Below, piece by piece: positions 5,103-7,814 of a stretch of 7,814 bases of DNA. Each line of letters opens with the position of its first letter. Position 1 is the stretch's first letter. This DNA comes from UBA9926 sp913052075 (lineage in GTDB: Bacteria; Pseudomonadota; Gammaproteobacteria; Pseudomonadales; Azotimanducaceae). Below the pieces are notes generated by a model. It was given only the letters and a program-made list of their open reading frames with translations. It did no database searches and had not been told where the DNA came from. Both the position numbers and the translations under genes were made by a program. The stretch covers positions 1 through 7,814 of the forward strand of contig CAJXDD010000139.1 of assembly GCA_913052075.1 (NCBI GenBank). The letters are read 5' to 3'.

Positions 5103-7469
5103 ATGGGACTAATGATGAACCGGTTCATCAAAACCTGTTTGATCTTTGCACTCATAACCACCGCTTGGACGACATGGGCCGAGAGCAGCGAGATCGAGGA
5201 GGTCATCGTAACCGCCAATAAACGCGAGCAAGCCGTGCAGGATATTCCGATGAATATCTCTGTACTAGATGCTGTCACCATCGAAGAGCGTGGGATTTAC
5301 CGCCCGGAAGACTATTTGCGAACTCTCGCGGGCGTCTCCACACCGGGGGGTGACCGATACTTCACGATCCGGGGCCTTAATACATCGACGGCACAAACAA
5401 CAGCTGGCACGACAAACACCTTCCTGAACGAGATCTCGATGGGGATTACTAATCTCTATGATATTGATCGGATTGAAGTGCTGCGAGGTCCACAAGGAAC
5501 GCTATACGGTTCTAACGCGGTTGGCGGCACCATTCGTTACATCACGAATTTGCCCACGGCGGATGAATTTGAAGCCAACGTTACAGCCGAGTACACCAAC
5601 AAAAACTTGGCTGAAGACAGCGGTTACGCCCTGAACGCGATGGTCAATATTCCCCTGAGCGAGAGCATGGCGCTTCGAGCTGTCATGACATCAGCCAAAG
5701 ATCCTGGCATTTATCAGAACGTTGCAACGGGCAGAAAGGATGTAGGCAATCAGGATGATGACGAATACCGTCTGATGCTTCGCTACGAGGACGGACCTTG
5801 GGACGTGAACCTGATGTACATGGTTAGAGATCGCTTTGATTTCGGCCAAAAAGAAAAAGGCAACGCTGATAAGCCCGGAACCGCCGACATTGTAGATGCT
5901 AACTGTGCCTATGACGCCGAATGGTATTACGGCGATACGTGTACGCGAGTCTTTGCCACTGCAGGAGGCGATCTGAGTGGTTATGACCCTGAACTGGCTT
6001 TCTATGCATTCATTGATGAGGTCTTTGAGGTTAAGTCATCAGTTTGGAGCCTGAACGCTGAGTACGATTTCGGTCCGGTCGTCATGAACCTGATCCATGC
6101 TGATTACACTTATGACGAGGACTCGATCACCGATTGGTCGCGTATCGATACCGATGATCTCTATGTCGATAACTTGTATTACTGGGGTGACTCTGGCACT
6201 AAGACCACCGAGGTTCGGTTCGTCTCAAATTACGACAGCGCCTTTCAGTGGGTGCTCGGCTACTACAAAACCAAGTATGAGGATGACGGCAATCGAACCT
6301 CAGAGTGGGAAGTCTCCGACATTGATGGTCTTGATTACATCCAATCGTACATGGGCTTCAGCTCACATGACGGAGGTTATGATCCCTCAGTCTATCGCTC
6401 GCCCTTTGGAAACACGAGTTATAGAGGCTATAGCGGTGCCGGTGGCCTGGTGTACGGTAGTTACACTTACTATTCATACGCTGAGGAAACAGCAGTTTAC
6501 GGGTCAATGGATTATGAAGTTGGCGATTTAACGCTGACCTTTGGTTTCCGAGCCTTTGAGATGAGCGATGGCTTCAAAACGTCTGAGTACGGCATCTTCT
6601 ATGAAGATCCGGATAATGTCGGCTGTAATGGCGATGAGGCAGTGGGCGTCACCTGTGCTGAAGAAAATGGCACCGAGCGGGACCAGCGCTTCAAGGTCGC
6701 TGCCAGCTATGAAGTCAACGACAACCTCACCGTGTTTGCAGTCTCCTCCGCGGGCTATCGTCCAGGAGGTAACAATGCTGCGTTGCCGTTCTTCTGTGCT
6801 AACGATCCAGAAGCTGCTGGTTTCAGTCGCCGATACACCTCAGATAAGGCGGAAAACACCGAACTGGGGATGAAGTTACGTGGCTCACGCTACAATCTAA
6901 ATGCCACCTTCTTTAGGGTTGATTGGCAAGATATTCAGGTAGGCGTACGCCCAGCTTGCGGATGGTCATTTACCTATAATGGGGGTGAAGCCGAAACGAG
7001 CGGTGTTGAAGTAGATTTCGGTTTCGATATCTCATCCAACCTACGTTTGGACATCGCTGCGAGCGTCATGAGTGCAGAAATAACCAAAGACATTGAGTCT
7101 TTGGGGGCGACTGCAGGTGATCGCTTGCCTAACGTAGCTGAGACCCAAGCCAGCATTGGTCTGTCTTATCTCTTCGACTTGGCTAACATGCCTGGATTCG
7201 CAAGGCTAGACGTGAACTACTACGGGGACAGCTATGCTACCTTTGCGGAGGATTCGGCTGACATGTCACCCAGCTACACCCAAGCGAATTTGAACGTGGG
7301 TGTGGAGTTCAATGACACAACGCGTGCTCAACTCTCGGTTTCGAACTTAACTGATGATCGGACGGAAGCCTTCCGCTTCTCAGCGGAATCGCCGTCTTAT
7401 CGCGCTCGAAACTATTTGCAGTGGATTCCGCCTCGAACGATTTCACTGTCAGTTTCAAAAGATTTCTAA
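5103..7469 (+). CDS. TonB-dependent outer-membrane receptor
   Basis: This complete 788-residue receptor imports a ligand across the outer membrane using TonB-ExbBD energy. A signal peptide occupies about residues 1-26 (hydrophobic CLIFALITTAWTTWA, likely cut before ESSE). It is followed at once by a TonB box, EIEEVIVTA (30-38). The plug domain spans about 40-155, with DIPMNISVLDA, FTIRGLN and the hallmark EVLRGPQGTLYGSNAVGG (125-142). The remainder is the 22-strand barrel, with late landmarks GYRPGG (551-556), a FFRVDWQDIQVG strand (603-614) and the C-terminal PPRTISLSVSKDF ending in the aromatic residue required for barrel assembly. The mature protein has six cysteines (268, 280, 508, 518, 565, 619) and a Tyr/Gly/Ser-rich stretch at about 411-460, probably in surface loops. 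The ligand cannot be assigned. It diverges from an exported metallohydrolase and is closed by a strong terminator 13 bases after the stop. Confidence 0.95.
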   Translation: MGLMMNRFIKTCLIFALITTAWTTWAESSEIEEVIVTANKREQAVQDIPMNISVLDAVTIEERGIYRPEDYLRTLAGVSTPGGDRYFTIRGLNTSTAQTTAGTTNTFLNEISMGITNLYDIDRIEVLRGPQGTLYGSNAVGGTIRYITNLPTADEFEANVTAEYTNKNLAEDSGYALNAMVNIPLSESMALRAVMTSAKDPGIYQNVATGRKDVGNQDDDEYRLMLRYEDGPWDVNLMYMVRDRFDFGQKEKGNADKPGTADIVDANCAYDAEWYYGDTCTRVFATAGGDLSGYDPELAFYAFIDEVFEVKSSVWSLNAEYDFGPVVMNLIHADYTYDEDSITDWSRIDTDDLYVDNLYYWGDSGTKTTEVRFVSNYDSAFQWVLGYYKTKYEDDGNRTSEWEVSDIDGLDYIQSYMGFSSHDGGYDPSVYRSPFGNTSYRGYSGAGGLVYGSYTYYSYAEETAVYGSMDYEVGDLTLTFGFRAFEMSDGFKTSEYGIFYEDPDNVGCNGDEAVGVTCAEENGTERDQRFKVAASYEVNDNLTVFAVSSAGYRPGGNNAALPFFCANDPEAAGFSRRYTSDKAENTELGMKLRGSRYNLNATFFRVDWQDIQVGVRPACGWSFTYNGGEAETSGVEVDFGFDISSNLRLDIAASVMSAEITKDIESLGATAGDRLPNVAETQASIGLSYLFDLANMPGFARLDVNYYGDSYATFAEDSADMSPSYTQANLNVGVEFNDTTRAQLSVSNLTDDRTEAFRFSAESPSYRARNYLQWIPPRTISLSVSKDF

Positions 7470-7482
7470 AGAGATCGACAAC

Positions 7483-7512
7483 AAAAAAGGGCCGCCGAGC
7501 GGCCCTTTTTTT
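7483..7512. terminator. Bidirectional Rho-independent terminator
   Basis: A perfect 7-base GC stem, GGGCCGC (7489-7495) with GCGGCCC (7499-7505), encloses a CGA loop. It is preceded by six A residues and followed by seven T residues, so it reads as an intrinsic terminator on both strands. It ends the TonB receptor transcript on the plus strand and the VOC-protein transcript on the minus strand. Confidence 0.95.
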
Positions 7513-7584
7513 ATTCGTCTCATACCCTATGCGATCACTGAGCCATCGTCTAAAACCATTCAGGCTCAAAATCGTGAGGGGCGA

Positions 7585-7814
7585 CTAGCCCTGCTGCAGG
7601 AGTTCAACCCAGTTGCCGTCGGGATCTTCCATCATACAGATCCGCACTCCTGGCCGGATCTCACGACCACTGATCACGATGTTGCTGCCTGCCACTTTAC
7701 AAGCAGCTTCAGCCTCATCCAGATTGGACACCGAAATCGTCAAATATCGAATACCCGTGCCGCCACCCAGACCGCCTGGCGGATTTGATGCCTCAGGAGT
7801 TGACGCTGGGGCCA
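7585..7814 (-). CDS. VOC-family (glyoxalase/dioxygenase-fold) protein, C-terminal part
   Basis: This minus-strand gene enters from the right edge. Only its last 75 codons and a TAG stop are in the window. The translated segment contains GIRYLTISVSNLDEAE, then GVRICMMEDPDGNWVELLQ, then the end. The EDPDGNWVELLQ block is the classic final strand of VOC domains and carries the C-terminal metal-ligand glutamate (Glu70 of the visible part). The position where many VOC proteins have a metal-binding histidine at the start of this half-domain is a tyrosine (IRYLTISV). Metal binding, if any, may therefore be altered. The substrate is unknown and the N-terminal half is outside the window. It converges on the TonB receptor, and the terminator at 7483-7512 ends both. 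Confidence 0.85.
   Translation of the reverse strand, partial: APASTPEASNPPGGLGGGTGIRYLTISVSNLDEAEAACKVAGSNIVISGREIRPGVRICMMEDPDGNWVELLQQG

Noticed and set aside
7354..7788. Open frame on the plus strand (144 codons) running from the receptor's 3' end into the VOC gene
   Set aside because: It reads straight through the strong terminator at 7483-7512 and overlaps two better-supported genes. The translation has no recognisable domain.
1..7814. Search for CRISPR arrays, tRNA or rRNA genes, insertion sequences and phage genes
   Set aside because: By eye there are no regularly spaced repeats, no structural RNA signatures, no transposase or integrase motifs, and no terminal inverted repeats flanking a gene.

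Overview
The window looks like chromosomal DNA of a marine-type gammaproteobacterium. This is an inference from three things: mid-range base composition, a TonB-dependent outer-membrane receptor with a classical signal peptide, and a long-form FabH-like ketoacyl synthase of the kind known from pseudomonads and relatives. Nothing in the sequence names the genus. I see no insertion sequence, phage gene, CRISPR array, rRNA or tRNA.

Layout. (1) 36-1403, minus: an 11-helix Nramp-superfamily transporter that lacks the classical metal-binding motifs. (2) 1404-1616: the short gap between two divergent starts. (3) 1617-2744, plus: a ketoacyl-ACP synthase III-like thiolase-fold enzyme with a complete Cys-His-Asn triad. 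(4) 2745-2952: a convergent gap rich in small repeats and hairpins. (5) 2953-4392, minus: an exported PHP-type metallohydrolase of the CehA/McbA kind. (6) 4393-5102: a 710-base, locally AT-rich non-coding region between two divergent genes, with two perfect inverted repeats, a plausible sigma-70 promoter and a possible gene remnant. (7) 5103-7469, plus: a complete 788-residue TonB-dependent receptor with a good ribosome binding site. (8) 7483-7512: a strong bidirectional intrinsic terminator. (9) 7585-7814, minus: the C-terminal 75 residues of a VOC (glyoxalase/dioxygenase-fold) protein that runs off the right edge.

How they may work together. The most suggestive arrangement is the divergent pair of exported metallohydrolase and TonB-dependent receptor. 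The hydrolase would act in the periplasm or outside the cell, and the receptor would import a bulky ligand across the outer membrane, so they could share a substrate and a regulator. This is inferred from location and gene order only. The Nramp-like transporter and the ketoacyl synthase are divergent and have no evident functional link to that pair. There is no unmistakable new system here. The best candidates for a second look are the hydrolase/receptor locus with its palindromes and the Nramp homologue with altered ligand positions.
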